Of a DNA stretch of 64,000 nt, positions 31,130 to 42,855 are shown piece by piece. Each line of letters opens with the position of its first letter. The first letter of the stretch is position 1. Below the pieces are notes generated by a model. That model saw only the letters and a list, made by a program, of their open reading frames with translations, did not search any database and was not told where the DNA came from. Source of the DNA: Centroberyx gerrardi (lineage: Eukaryota > Chordata > Actinopteri > Beryciformes > Berycidae); assembly GCF_048128805.1 (NCBI RefSeq), contig NC_136016.1, positions 20,040,676 through 20,104,675 of the forward strand, given 5' to 3'. The translations under genes and the position numbers were made by a program.

Positions 31130-33239
31130 GTTTGGTCTCTCTGCTTCTCTTCCCTGAATCAGATGATGATGCCGTTGGGTTTGTTTTGACGGTACTAGCT
31201 GCCAAAACAGCAGGCCATCTGCTTAAATTCAGTTGGCTGGGGGTCCCACCCATGACTGGATGCCAAGTCGCATCTCCTGCCGGTCGGCCGCCCTGTCCGG
31301 CTGATAGAAGCCTCCGTGGCGCGGAGCCAACAAGGTGAAGCGATATCAGCTGCTGCTCACATCATGGGCGGACACCTGTCGCATCTTAATCTGAACGAGT
31401 CCATGCTTGATCGGGTGTTTTTTATCAGTATGATGGAGACTTGAGATCAAACAAAAGTTGGCAGAAATGTATTTGGAGGACACATTAAAAACAACAACAA
31501 CAACAACAGCAACAAAAACACATTACGGACAGCATTCAGGATCAATGTTCCGTCTGAGCTGATAGTTTGGTGACCTGCTGTTTGTCTAAGAATCTAGACA
31601 ATTTTTATTTTGTCAGTCATCAAAAATTGCCTAATTTGCCCAGTTGCCCGAGTTTAGTTAGTTTTGAAGTTAAACTCTGCCTTACCTTCTTGCCTATAGT
31701 GAATTGACGCTGCTGGTTGACTTCAATAAAACTGATACCAAATATCCCCAAAGTGGATCAAAATAGATGCTGCACTTGCACCACGCATTGCAATACCCGC
31801 CTGTAACACTACAGGTAAAATAATAATAATTAAAATTAAATAAAACAAAAACGCAATAGGTGGATACTGCATAGCCTGTTAAATGTGGTTATATGATGAA
31901 TCCACTGATTCCTTAATCAGCTGCACTGAAGGGCAAACACTTCAAATCGATTTTATATTTAAGTTTGTTTGCCTTTCAGTCAATATAAATCTTGAAATAA
32001 ACGCGCACTGTAACCTATCAACCCGTTTAATGTCAGTAACATAGAAATATGAGTCTTTTCAGAAGATAAAACCAACAGACTTGCTGTTTTGAAAAGTTGT
32101 TTTGGGTCGGTCTCCTTTTTGTCATCACGGACTTGAGTTCATGGTTGACCCAACTTTTATTTGAACACCGCATCACCTCAGTAAAGTGCTGTGGGGTTTA
32201 GTATGGCATTGTACCGTGTGAGAATACTTGATGTATTTGTACAAGAAATGAGCTTTCCATCCTTCCCAGCTGACTGCAGTTCGTTCTTGGTCTTAGATTT
32301 AATCAACAGGAGAGTTTGGCCTGCAAACTACAGATTTTTGGAGGATTTCTTTGATTTTCATGTAGTTTCATAGCTTCACTTTTATTGAATATAAGACTAC
32401 GATGTGTAATTTCAGGCTCCTGGTTTGTTAAAACTATATTATACTCTATTATAAAAAATCTGATTAATGCATCAGTAGATAGGCTACAGCAGATGCTGCG
32501 CTGAGTATTTTGTTGGAAGGGACTGGCAGAATTAGAATTAAACAAGTTAAATCAAATGTTGGCAGCCTGCAGCAGGATGCATGGTAATTATAGCCTACAA
32601 TATTTCCTAAAATAAAAATAGTAGACTGGTCTTATCATTCTGCAGCTGTGAGGACTGTACTAGATTCAACAGTGATTTAATTTTTAAATTTGTCATTTTT
32701 GGCTCAGGCCATAAATTATTGCTCTATCAAGGGAAGAAAATAACGCACATAACCTTTATCACCGGGGTCAAATGTTTTCTTAATCAAAACATGCATAACT
32801 TTGGCACTGGATGCCCGGGCGGAGGGCACGTGCTGCTGCAGATAACACGGGCATGGTTTTATAGATAACGCATTGGTGTGAAACACTGACGAATAGCCTA
32901 TGAGTAAATTCACTGACACCATTAAATCGCCCAACTGTACGAACAACCCCCTCATCTCTCTGCATTTCTGTCTGCCTGCTAAATATTAAATAAAACATGA
33001 ACCGTAAACGAAGGTCAGAGAGAAGAGGCAATGCACTGTGCAGGCGATCTCATTTGTGTTTTGCATATGCTCAAATAGTTTTGCTTGTATCGCTGCAATT
33101 TATTAACTCGGAATTCGGAATAATAAAATAATTAATTCGGAAAATGCCTAAAATTAAATAATAAAATGTATTGGAAGGGGCATTTTGTTAGGGGCAAGGG
33201 GCAGGTGCACCCAGAGCATTAATAAGCATTAACTAACCC

Positions 33240-33428
33240 TTAATTAACAGTTAACTAATGTGTCTGGTAATCATTTACTAATGGTGTTCATGTTAACTAA
33301 GGTATTAATTTATACATTATTTAATAGTTTATAAAGATGACTATTAAATAATGTATAAATTAATACCTTAGTTAACATAAACACCATTAGTAAATGATTA
33401 CCAGACACATTAGTTAACTGTTAATTAA
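33240..33428. mobile_element. Foldback MITE with 89-bp arms beside the beta-globin promoter
   Basis: The left arm 33240-33328 and right arm 33340-33428 are reverse complements with a single mismatch, around an 11-base loop. The outer right flank ends CCCTTATTGTAAAGTGTTACC. That terminal motif is also near the right end of the repeat in the alpha-D intron (about 44395), so it belongs to a DNA-transposon family. The near-perfect arms suggest recent origin or conversion between arms. Confidence 0.9.
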
Positions 33429-33531
33429 TGTACCCTTATTGTAAAGTGTTACCAGCACACTTTATCTGAGACTTTTCATCTGCAGCCTATCACAGCTGCT
33501 TTTCCCTTCCGGGCGGGAGGAGTCTGAGAAA

Positions 33532-33537
33532 TTTAAA
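33532..33537 (+). promoter_or_regulatory. TATA-like box of beta-globin
   Basis: TTTAAA lies 78 bases upstream of the beta-globin start codon, consistent with a short globin 5' UTR. It follows a GC-rich segment with CTTCCGGGCGGGAGG. Confidence 0.5.
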
Positions 33538-33609
33538 GAAGAGAGGAGGGAGGGGGAGTTGAGGATTCCCATTCTCGTCTGACCCTGAACTAACCCATTA
33601 AGAGTCACC

Positions 33610-33741
33610 ATGGTTGAATGGACAGAGAAAGAGCGCGCCATCATCAACGGCATCTTCGCCAACCTGGACTATGAAGATATCGGTCCCAAGGCTCTGACCA
33701 GGTAATGAATCTCTCCTGAAGCCTATAAGGCCAGTGATTTG

Positions 33742-33800
<59 letters not shown>

Positions 33801-34729
33801 TGGAAAATGCACTAAATCCTGGACAATGCTTCCACCTTCCAGCACGATTCCCATTTCCAAATCTCCAGTCCTGTTCCGCACCTGACTCGCAGCCAACCGG
33901 CCTGTTCGCTCTCTCCCCGCAGGTGTCTGATCGTTTACCCCTGGACTCTGCGCTATTTCGGCGCGGCCGGCAAACTGGACAGCGCCGAGGCCATCCTGAG
34001 TAACAAGTACGTCGCGGCGCACGGGATCAAGGTGCTGCACGGTCTGGACCGGGCCGTGAAGAACATGGACGACATCAGGAACACCTACGCCAGTCTGAGC
34101 GTCCTGCACTCCGAGAAGCTGCACGTCGACCCCGACAACTTCAGGGTAAAACACAACCTGCATGCACCTTTTTATTTTATTTTTTATGCAAGACCTTTCA
34201 CTTCCACGCCAGCCCTTGTGCAAAAAAATCCAAGTTCATCTACAACACAGAGTCTATTTCAAAACATAAGCAAATGTGAAAGAATAATATATCCTGGCAA
34301 ACTATTTCTCCTGGGACGAGCACATATATTTTAAAATATAAATACCCTATATTCATTGATTATAAGATCATATTAAAATAAATAAATAAATAAATAAAAT
34401 CTAATAATAATATATAGGAGTAGATATGTGAATATATTCCATGACAAAATTATTTCTGTACCATGTATGTACATAGTCTAAATGCGTGTAAAAATGATAT
34501 AAAGTGGACATTTTTGTAATATTGTATGCAAATATAGCCTATATTTTCGTATGAGATAATCTAAAGGTTATTGTTATTGTTTTCTTTTTTTATCCCGCAG
34601 CTGCTGGCTGACTGCCTCTCCATCGTCACCGCAGCCAAGCTGGGAAAAGCCTTCACCGCGGAGGTGCAGGCCGCCTGGCAGAAGTTCCTGTCGGTCGTGG
34701 TCTCGGCTCTGAGCCGGCAGTACCACTAG
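33610..34729 (+). CDS. Beta-globin
   Basis: Exons 33610-33701, 33923-34145 and 34601-34729 with canonical beta-globin splice positions (codon 30/31 split; phase 0 after codon 104). The product is 147 residues with Met. It starts [20 protein letters not shown] and ends SALSRQYH. Distal His E7 is in VAAHGIKV (mature 63); proximal His F8 is in [10 protein letters not shown] (mature 92), followed by Ser at F9. The C-terminal His HC3 is present. Ser F9 and His HC3 are the residues classically tied to the Root effect of fish hemoglobins. The normally conserved YPWTQRYF reads YPWTLRYF (Leu at mature 39, codon 33948-33950). Intron 1 is only 221 bp and about a quarter of it is a TG microsatellite (33743-33799). 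AATAAA lies at 34782-34787. No damage seen. Confidence 0.95.
33743..33799 (+). repeat. (TG)n in beta-globin intron 1
   Basis: A 57-base pure TG run in a 221-bp intron, starting about 40 bases after the donor and ending about 120 bases before the acceptor. Confidence 0.95.
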
Positions 34730-34787
34730 AGCCGCAGAGGACCGGAGCACATCCAGCTTCTGTCTTCTGTGTTTTCTCCTCAATAAA

Positions 34788-36872
34788 CAACTACAGAATT
34801 TCACAGTGAAGTGAAATAAAAACAGCTATTTGTTTGTTGTCTTTTTTTTCCTTTTACGCGTAATTACGCACAGCCGTTATATTACGCAGAGCTTTGGTGC
34901 TTGGACTGAGAACAGTGCTGAAGTGAAATTAACTTCCCTAACGAGAAATCACTATAACATTCCTATAATATTCCTATAGGGACTCATATTGTGTCTATAT
35001 GGTACTCTATAGTGAGTTAATCGTATTTTTCATCTCCTAACCATTTTATTATTGTTATAATATTCCTATAATATTCCTAAAGCAACTATAATGAGTGTGT
35101 GCTGGAGTTCATCTCCTGTGGATTAGGATTTTCTGTGGTATAATTCTGACCTTTCTGCATGACAGTTTACTGTTTTGCTTGGATATTTGTATAGCAGCCT
35201 CTCGCCTACTATCATATCAAAAATTACGATTAGCGACTAGACCTATAGCCTATTGCTTTTGCTTAAGGGGTCGTCCTGTATTAAATACATATATGCAGAT
35301 TAAATAATTGCCAGTGAAGAGATTAGAGTGATTAGTGCACTGGTCACTTTTTGGGGAAATGTATCCAAGATCAAAATAGCACAACAGCGCATGAGTCACA
35401 AAACTGAAGGAATCACAACATTATGCTGCGAGATGTTTCCGGGGTCATTTAAGGACAACATGCATTGCAGTCATGTGAGGTCATGCAGGCTGCTGGAGAC
35501 TATTACCGTTTGACGCTTGAACTCAACACGCACTTCAACTATCTAAGACTTTCTACAAGAAAACAGCTTGAACCGTCACTTCAATATGACGATTGAAGCA
35601 CATCACAACACACATGCTGGCACTTAATAAACCACAGATGTTGTCGATGAAATGAGACAGCCAGCACTTTATTAATACTTTATTAATCAGAAACCACACA
35701 TTTAACACTAGTTCACACAACCACAGAAAACACTATAGCGACACAAACTGCAAATTACAAAAAGCACAATGCTCAATGAACAAAGACAAAATAAAATGAA
35801 ATAAAACTGTCATAGGTTTATATATAGGCTATTAAATTACAAACGGAGGATTAGCTACAATATTAAATTCTGATAATACAACCAGTGTATTACTGCCTAA
35901 GAATATCTCATTATGAATGCATGGCACCTGACTTTTCTGATGTTAAATGCTATATTTTGATGTGGACCATATTGCTAATTCAGCTATAGACTCGGCTGTA
36001 TAAACTGGATAATCCATAACAAAGTTCACCAGGCAAGATGTAAGTTTTCCACCATGGAAATTTTCAGAAACATGACATATGTATTTTATTAATTAAGTTA
36101 TTCACATCCGTTTTTCTGCATTGAAATTCGATTTTTATTCCTTTTATATTCTTTAACCACAGTACAGAGTAGCTGGCATAAAGTTGTTTGAATTCCTTTT
36201 TGTGCCTTTTGTGTTTTTATTCCAAATGACAGTAAACTCCTCAAGAGAACAGATGGAGTACACGCAGAGTCCAGCAGATGGTGCAATAATTAAAATAGAG
36301 AACAGCTGAGATACACATACATGCCATGTCCAGCAGATGGTGCTGTTTTACCAGAACTGGTGGAGTGTACTACGTGGGCGGTGCTATGTATTGACCCCGC
36401 CCCCCCCACACACCTGGCCCCGCGCCGTTCTGTGGGGTCCTGGAACTATTTCTTCAACAGTTTATCACAAGAGAAGCTGATGCAGCAGCATCCTGGTGGA
36501 AGAGAGTGTGTTTGCTCATTAAATCCACCAGGTGGCACCACATGCACTTCTGATCTCAAAGTCCCTTCACTTCCCTTCATGTTTATATTGAAGCTTCAGC
36601 AGTTTTTACCACCTGACCTCTTACTGACTTTTATCCACAGGCAAATCCAAGCCACCGTGGTGACAGTCTGTTAGTCTTAAAACATGCTTTAACTGTGGCG
36701 AATGGAAGAACATTTCACTTTCTATTTTTTATACTTTAGAGTTAAGGGACAGAAAGGACACTAAAAGAGGGGGTTAAGAATTTCACATGGTCTATAGTGG
36801 TCTACAACTTAGAGTCTGACTTCAAGTGGAAGCCACTGAGTTTACAAGTTCACATATCCCTGTTGTCTAGAA
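34788..36872. other. Intergenic, no gene recognised
   Basis: AT-rich sequence beyond beta-globin. A short string CAGCAGATGGTGC recurs near 36274 and 36332. No globin exon remnants, RNA genes or recognisable domains were seen on either strand. Confidence 0.6.
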
Positions 36873-37213
36873 CAGTGGTTCTCAACATGGGGTCCGGGGA
36901 CCACCAGGGGTCCTTGACAGAGTTCCAGGGGGTCCCCAGCAAATTGATGAATTGTTGAACTTCAGAATTATTTCATTTACAAGAAGTTAACACAATTAGA
37001 GAATGTAGAAGAATGACTGTTTTGATTATAGTTTCACTGTTATCTCTCTACCTGCAATACAGATAGTCATGGGATTCTGGACAAAATCATATCTGACAAT
37101 AAAAATATTCTCAGATTTTGGTCAGAGAGACAAAATCTCATCAAATGGGGGTCCGTGGCTCTAATGTGGTCTAAATTAGGGGTCCTTGATATGAAAAAGA
37201 TTGAGAATCACTG
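36873..37213 (+). mobile_element. hAT-type MITE, 341 bp, copy B
   Basis: Same length and near-identical sequence to the element at 18794-19134 (CAGTGGTTCTCAAC ... GAGAATCACTG). The flanking 8-mers GTCTAGAA and AACTAGAA match at six of eight positions, an ageing target duplication. Confidence 0.9.
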
Positions 37214-37852
37214 AACTAGAACAGCCCTAATAGCAACTAATACAGTATGTGAACATGAACAACTTTGTGAAAAGCAGGAGGCAGAGAGCTGCGGCTGGAA
37301 GCTGATCAGTAACATGTGAAAGCTGCATGAACAAGAGGCTTTACATGCTGTAGCACACACTCATCTCCTCAGTTATACAACTATGGAACAAGATATTGGT
37401 TGATTTTAGGAAAATTATAATCACATGTTAAGTAAAAAACAATTTTGACAATAAAAAAAAAGTGTTTGAAACTGTGCTTGTTTGAAACCAATAAGATCAA
37501 CGTTAATTTTATCTTAAATTGTTGGAAACATGATAGATGCTTAGCTTGGTGTGACATTAATAAAGTACCAAACAAAACAATGGTCCAAAGGAAAGATATT
37601 TGAACCTGTCAATCATCAACAACAGACTCGCAGGTGAACAACAATAAATTGATTCTGTCTAGTTAAATATCTCATTCATTTCATTTTCCAAATAAAATAT
37701 CTGGTTTCTTGCACGTGATGCGATTACAAACATTAATATTCTCATTTTAAGGCATAGCTGTGTGTGTGTGTGTGTGTGTGATCCTGTACAGAGTGAATAT
37801 CATTTCAGCAGCTGTCTTTGGTCAGCAGTGTGAATGTTTCTCTCTCCCTCCT

Positions 37853-38926
37853 CTATCTGACAAGAGACACTGAGGAACCAAACCCAACCCAGAACCCAGG
37901 GTAGAGTGGTTCAGTGAATGTGGAGTGGAAGGTGTGGATGTGGATCAGTGTGTCAGAGGAGACTCTGTAGAAGGACAGCGAGCCAGCAGGCCAGTCCAGA
38001 TACACTGCTACTCTGTTAGAGTCAGAGGAGGAGATTCCTGTGGATACTAATGTCTTATTGCGACAGGCAGAGTAACCATAATGAGAGCAGACCAGACTCC
38101 AGGACTTTTCATTCCATCCAAGCCTGCAGTCAACACCCTCTCCTCTCCATCTGATTCCTCTGTAAGTCGCTCCTATATGAACCGCTTCTGTCCTCTCGAC
38201 CTCCCAGTAACAGCGACCAGTCAGACCATTTCTACACAGCAGCTGATACCAGAAGTCAAATCTCTCTGGGTGATCAGGATGTGGCTGCCTCCTTTCTCAC
38301 TACTGTCACCTTTCTGTTGTCTTCGGACAGGAAGAGCTTTCCGTGTGCTGTGTTTGGGTCCAGTGTGAGTTCACAGGCATTTTTATTCTAATATCTTCAT
38401 TCACAGTAGGACTTGAATGAATAGATGTCACAAACTGCTGTGTAGAGGGACTTTCCATGTAAGCAGTTGAATGTTTGCTGCTTTGTTTTCCTGAATCAAA
38501 CTAAATACACACTTACACTTCCTCACACCTGGTTTCAACCTCTGGACTCCACCATGGTCCACACTGTGGGGGAAACAAAGTCAGACCAGAATATTCTATT
38601 TGATGATAGAAACATAATCTTCCCTATGAAGGATTTTCCATACATCACTCATATCCACCATTAAACATGAATCAATACTCCTCAGCTTCTCAGTGTGACA
38701 GAGAAAATGTGTGTGACTCTCAGCCATTCTAGCAGATGTTGCCCCTCCAGACCTGAGAGAGTCCAGTCTCTAGTGTGGATCCTCCAGTCCAGCAGAGAGC
38801 AGCTTCACTCCTGAGGCTCCTGGATGATTGTAGCTCAGGTCCAGCTCTCTCAGATGGGACGGGTTGGAGCTCAGAGCTGAGGCCAGAGAAGCACAGCCTT
38901 CCTCTGTGAGCAGACAGCCTGACAGC
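37853..38926 (-). pseudogene. NLR (NLRC/NLRP-like) 3' remnant: LRR, linker and PRY/SPRY exons
   Basis: Minus strand, three exon-like pieces in the order of the expanded fish NLR family. (1) 38926-38753, 174 bases, one leucine-rich-repeat exon reading CLLTEEGCASLASAL and LRELDLSYNHPG; it has an in-frame TAG where the family has Trp (LEDPH then stop). (2) 38563-38517, a short exon reading VDHGGVQRLKPGVRK with a GTAAGT donor. (3) About 38395-37853, a PRY/SPRY (B30.2) domain with CELTLDPNTAHGKLFLSEDN, HPERFDFWYQLL, RCYWEVER, LDWPAGSLSFYRV and a natural stop at 37853. A frameshift near 38285 separates PRY from SPRY. No NACHT domain was found upstream. The stop, the frameshift and the missing 5' part make a functional gene unlikely, although the other splice sites survive. 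Confidence 0.82.

Positions 38927-38929
<3 letters not shown>

Positions 38930-38979
<50 letters not shown>
38930..38979 (-). repeat. (CA)n abutting the NLR LRR-exon acceptor
   Basis: On the minus strand this is a GT run ending directly at the TGCAG acceptor of the LRR exon. Confidence 0.95.
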
Positions 38980-38983
<4 letters not shown>

Positions 38984-40540
38984 AGATTTTTATTAGTAAC
39001 CTACTGTGAAATTAGTTGTGATAATGCCGTCAAATTCTACCAAAACTGTAACTGCCTCAAATACAAACAGTTGGCTGATCAGCTTTGTGGTTTCATTTGC
39101 TCCAGTTTGAGAGTTCTCCACTCACTTTGTGACAGAATATCAGAAGTCCTTTCTGGTATTTTAGGGTTCAACAACTGAGGCAGCAAGGAGAGGAAAGAAT
39201 GAAATGTCCTCATGGAAAGTCATTCACAGAGGCTAGGAAGTGATAACTGAGAGAAGCACTGTAATAGTAGTTTTCAAATTTGATGTGTGTAATTGTTTGT
39301 TAAGAAAATAAGCACAGTACAAAAGCATACTTTTATTTAAATTTGTTAGTAATATGGCTTAAGACAAAGTGCAAGATTAGTTACACCAAAAGGATAAACA
39401 ACTACCAACCAAGCCGGAAACCGCAGCAGCGTGCCGACCTGGGCAGACAGTCTGCAGGCCGTCCGAGACCAGCAGCGTCTCGAGCGATCAATACTGCTGC
39501 CAAACTCGAGAATACTGTTCAGCAGCTATCTTAAATAACGTGGTGCTAAAGATCAGCTAATAAAAGTAAAAAGGTAATAAAAGTAAAATATGAAAATAAA
39601 CAGAACAAAAAAAACCCAACTAATTAAAACTAACTGAACTATAGTAAACCTGCTTTTCAAGGGCGCAACCAATATTAATATTTCAGCTGCTGAGTGACGT
39701 AATATATATTTTTGTAACCAATTTTTGTATCTTATTTCCCCTTTTTGTTTATATTTATTCATTTATTTATTGTTTCATAATGCTATTTATTATCTATTTA
39801 TTTATTGTATTTTTACTTTGACATTCGTTTTGTTATTCTGGTTTATTCATTGTATTGATCATAATAGCAATGCACTTGTCAGCAAAAATATGATATAGCT
39901 TAAGGTTTAGACCGATAAAAACACATAGAAACTGACAATTTGCCTGTGATGCAATGTCAAAGTTAGAATCACAGGAATTCAGAAGCGTGGTTGCATCTTC
40001 TGGAAAGAGTCAGGATCATTCAAACTAATTGATTATCAATATTATAAATATCTTATTAACATCAACTACATACATAACCTCTGCATTATCTAACCGAGGT
40101 TAGAAACATGGAAGATTTGTCCAATATTATTTTTAATTTATTCTATTTATATAAAAAAAATGTATTTACATTTTTTTTCAATATCTACAAACAAAACAAA
40201 AATAACAAAGCATAAACATTACAGTACACTCAGACATTCGGACATCTACGAGTACAGATGTATAAATGGTATATATAATTTTAATGTATTCTTAGAAAAT
40301 GTATATTGCCATGGCTGCAGTCCTGCTGAACTATTTTTTATTGCGAAGCTTGTAAAAAAAATAAAAAAATAAAATCTAAATCAATATTACAAATGATTAA
40401 TGTCATTGGTAGCCGTGTAATAAGCTGGATAATATAGCCTAAGATCAAGATCCCTCCGCGAAGGGCCTATTTTACGATAACAATAAATAAATGCACAAGA
40501 GCATCACCTCCGCCCTCTCTCCCTTCCCTCCCTCCCGTAG
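38980..40540. other. Intergenic; no gene recognised
   Basis: AT-rich. One GC-richer island at about 39410-39520 encodes an open stretch ending AAKLENTVQQLS; it matches nothing I know and could be a transposon scrap. I looked for the missing NLR NACHT exon and for an alpha-globin exon 1 and found neither. Confidence 0.5.
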
Positions 40541-40741
40541 GATGCTGGCGGTGTACCCCCAGATCAAGTCCTACTTCGCCCACTGGAAGGACCCCTGGGA
40601 CCCGGTTCCCCCCACGTCAGGAAGCACTGCATCACCGTCATGAGCGCGACGCCGTGGACAAGGTGGACAACCTGATCGGCGGCCTGCTCACCCTCAGCGA
40701 GCTGCACGCCTTCATGCAGGATCGACCCCGTCAACTTCAAG
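40541..40741 (+). pseudogene. Solitary alpha-globin exon 2 pseudogene
   Basis: Plus-strand sequence opens with MLAVYPQIKSYFAHWKD and closes with LIGGLLTLSELHAFMQ and (after a shift) IDPVNFK, clearly alpha-globin exon 2. The splice acceptor (CTCCCGTAG|G) and donor (CAAG|GTAGGC) remain, so it is not a processed copy. The exon is 201 bases instead of about 205-208 and has at least three frame disruptions: after HWKD, in the segment after the distal His, and just before IDPVNFK. The distal His motif reads KHC rather than KHG. No exon 1 or exon 3 was found nearby. It is GC-rich in an AT-rich setting, as globin exons here are. A relic of an additional alpha gene on the strand opposite the two intact alpha genes. 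Confidence 0.92.
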
Positions 40742-40969
40742 GTAGGCATCGGCTACGTCACACTTCTATTACAAGTAAAATTATATAACAAAGAGTGAGA
40801 TAATTCCTCTGGTTTCCAATGCAAAATTCAAGAATTTTACTGAATCAAGCGTGATTTTCAGTGATCTGCCTTATTGGGCCTAATTGTAGCTTTAGGCAAT
40901 TTAGACAGAATTGTACAAAACATAGACATTAAAATGATACGAAAAAGTAAGATATTACTTTTTAAAATA

Positions 40970-41265
40970 TACACATAGCTTTAAAAAACATACTATCAAG
41001 GGATTTTAAGGGATTTATTCATGGGTTAATTGGTTCATGGATGGATACATAGTAATTAAGAGTTTCTTGTATGCCTTTGTGCATGGTTTACAGAGTTATT
41101 AATGAGTTATTAATGGAAAGTTTCTGTCTCCCTGAATTTTTCATTATATTATAAAGTAAAAGTTTAAGGGATTTTCGATCAGGTCTCCTCCATTAAAAAC
41201 TCCCTTAACTAATTTTAAAGGGATTTTACATGAATTAAGGGGTGGATTAATGTAAATGAATGTAA
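40970..41265 (+). repeat. Dispersed 'aagggattt' repeat, copy 1
   Basis: It shares TTTGTGCATGGTTTACAG, GTTATTAATGAGTTATTAAT, TCTGTCTCCCTGAATTTT and ACATGAATTAAGGGGTG with 43965-44250 in the same orientation. Because the neighbouring globin pieces have opposite orientations, the similarity reflects a mobile repeat rather than the globin duplication. Confidence 0.7.
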
Positions 41266-42469
41266 ATGTAAGGTTTAAACATATACAACGTTTGTATATT
41301 AGTTTATCATAGAAACTAATCAACTAATAATAAGTGAATAAAGATCGTTTCACATGTTACTTGGTAAGGAAAACCTGGCGGTGAGCTTCAGGCTGTTTCT
41401 CTGTCCGTGGTGCTGAAAAGACCCGACAGGCTTCTGTAAGAAAACAGCGCTGACATGGTGGAAGTGCAACAAAAACATTTCAAAACAACACAATGAATTT
41501 GAGATATATAAACACAACAGCACACGAATTATCATGTTAACAGAAAATAAATACGTTTTAGTATCAGGTATCATTTCCCCCCTCATTCTTACTTTTTGTA
41601 ATGTACAAAATGAGGGACACGAAGTAGCCAATACACTAATGAGGTGAATCTAGCTAAAAGCCATTATCGCTTATTGGTTTCCCTTATTAAATCTATAGGC
41701 TCTAATCATAAAGGAGGAGATGCAAATAAAGGGAAGCAGACGAGTTAGAGAAGGATTTTTAAGCTTTGAGATAATTGAGACTTTTATCGACTTTTGTGCT
41801 TTTGTTTTAATTGAAAAATTGATTGAAATCAATCATTCGTCAAAATTTAACAGAGTTAACACGTGGTAAAGATAAACTGTTAAATCTTTGAAATATCAGT
41901 GCTCAGGCCTTTAATAACGCTCATTTAATATCATAATAAAATAAAATAAAAATACATGTTTTCTCCAACTTCATCGTGCAATTAGATTTAAGTAATCTTG
42001 ACGAACGAAAACGTTAAACACTGGCAGTGACGTGGTGTTCTTAACAGAGTAACTAAGACATTAAACATTTGTCCCTGGAGTTTTCAAAAGTGTTTGACTG
42101 GCATTTAAACTTCAAACTATTCAGTAAAAATAATCACTTTGCCAATGCATCACCTGTAATCCTCATTTCATTTCATTTCAGTTCAGTACCACAGACAGCT
42201 CCACCCCAAAATGACACAAGGGAAGTCAAACCCATTATATTTTGTACTCATTGTTTCTGTAATGCAAGAAGAAAAAACACCCGTGGAAATGTTTGTAGAA
42301 CTCAGATTTTATAGACATTAATTGATATGGGGCTTGTTCCCTTTAAATTCTGCATCTCAAACAAAATAAGAGAAATCCACATAAATACTTTTCACAATTC
42401 TGGCCTACTTGTATATTTTAAGATTTTTAAATGTTAATAATTGTTCTTTTTGTCATGCAATATAGTCTT

Positions 42470-42855
42470 AAAGGAGAGGTATCTTTTGCCTTTTCAGCAA
42501 TTTAGCTATAGCTTTAGCTATTCACTTCCCAGTGTTTGTTTCCCACCTGAAAATATGTCGTTTTACATAAGCAGCTTCTTATGCTAATGAGCTACTGCTC
42601 TGACTGGCTGGCCATTCTGGAAGGCCCGCCCTCCTCTTGGCGCTGATTGGTCGATTTCAGACAGTCCATCGTCTACATAGACACTGGAGCAAAATCTGAC
42701 TGGCTTGCATGGGGGCGTGTTTTATAGTTGGTGACTGGGGAAATGGCGTAGTAACATGATTACATTTTTTTACTGTTATTACTTCACATCTCCAAGAACC
42801 AAAATCACCATAAATACTAAGAATTGTCACATCCTAGGATACCCCCCCTTTAAAC
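42470..42855. mobile_element. MITE with TTAAAGG..GGTATC ends
   Basis: The left end is TTAAAGGAGAGGTATCTTTT. The right end, inverted, is TTTAAAGGGGGGGTATCCTA. The matching ends and TTAA at the left tip suggest a TTAA-targeting element. Interior CCCGCCCTCCTC and GATTGGTCGATT are non-coding. Confidence 0.6.

Larger units (their letters stand above)
31130..33609. promoter_or_regulatory. Divergent alpha/beta globin intergenic region
   Basis: About 2.5 kb separate the two globin start codons. The alpha side has CACCC-like and TTTAA motifs at about 31220-31260. The beta side has a TATA-like box at 33532-33537. The middle is AT-rich with no gene recognised, and a long foldback element lies at 33240-33428. 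Shared control of the pair is expected from globin biology, but no enhancer can be pinpointed. Confidence 0.55.

Noticed and set aside
39343-39534. GC-richer open frame ending AAKLENTVQQLS
   Set aside because: Matches no family I know and has no splice or promoter context; noted as possible transposon debris only.
41350-41440. Possible minus-strand exon with acceptor TTTTCTTACAG
   Set aside because: Acceptable splice signals, but the encoded KPVGSFQHHGQRNSL matches nothing I know and there are no partner exons. It is not an alpha-globin exon 3.
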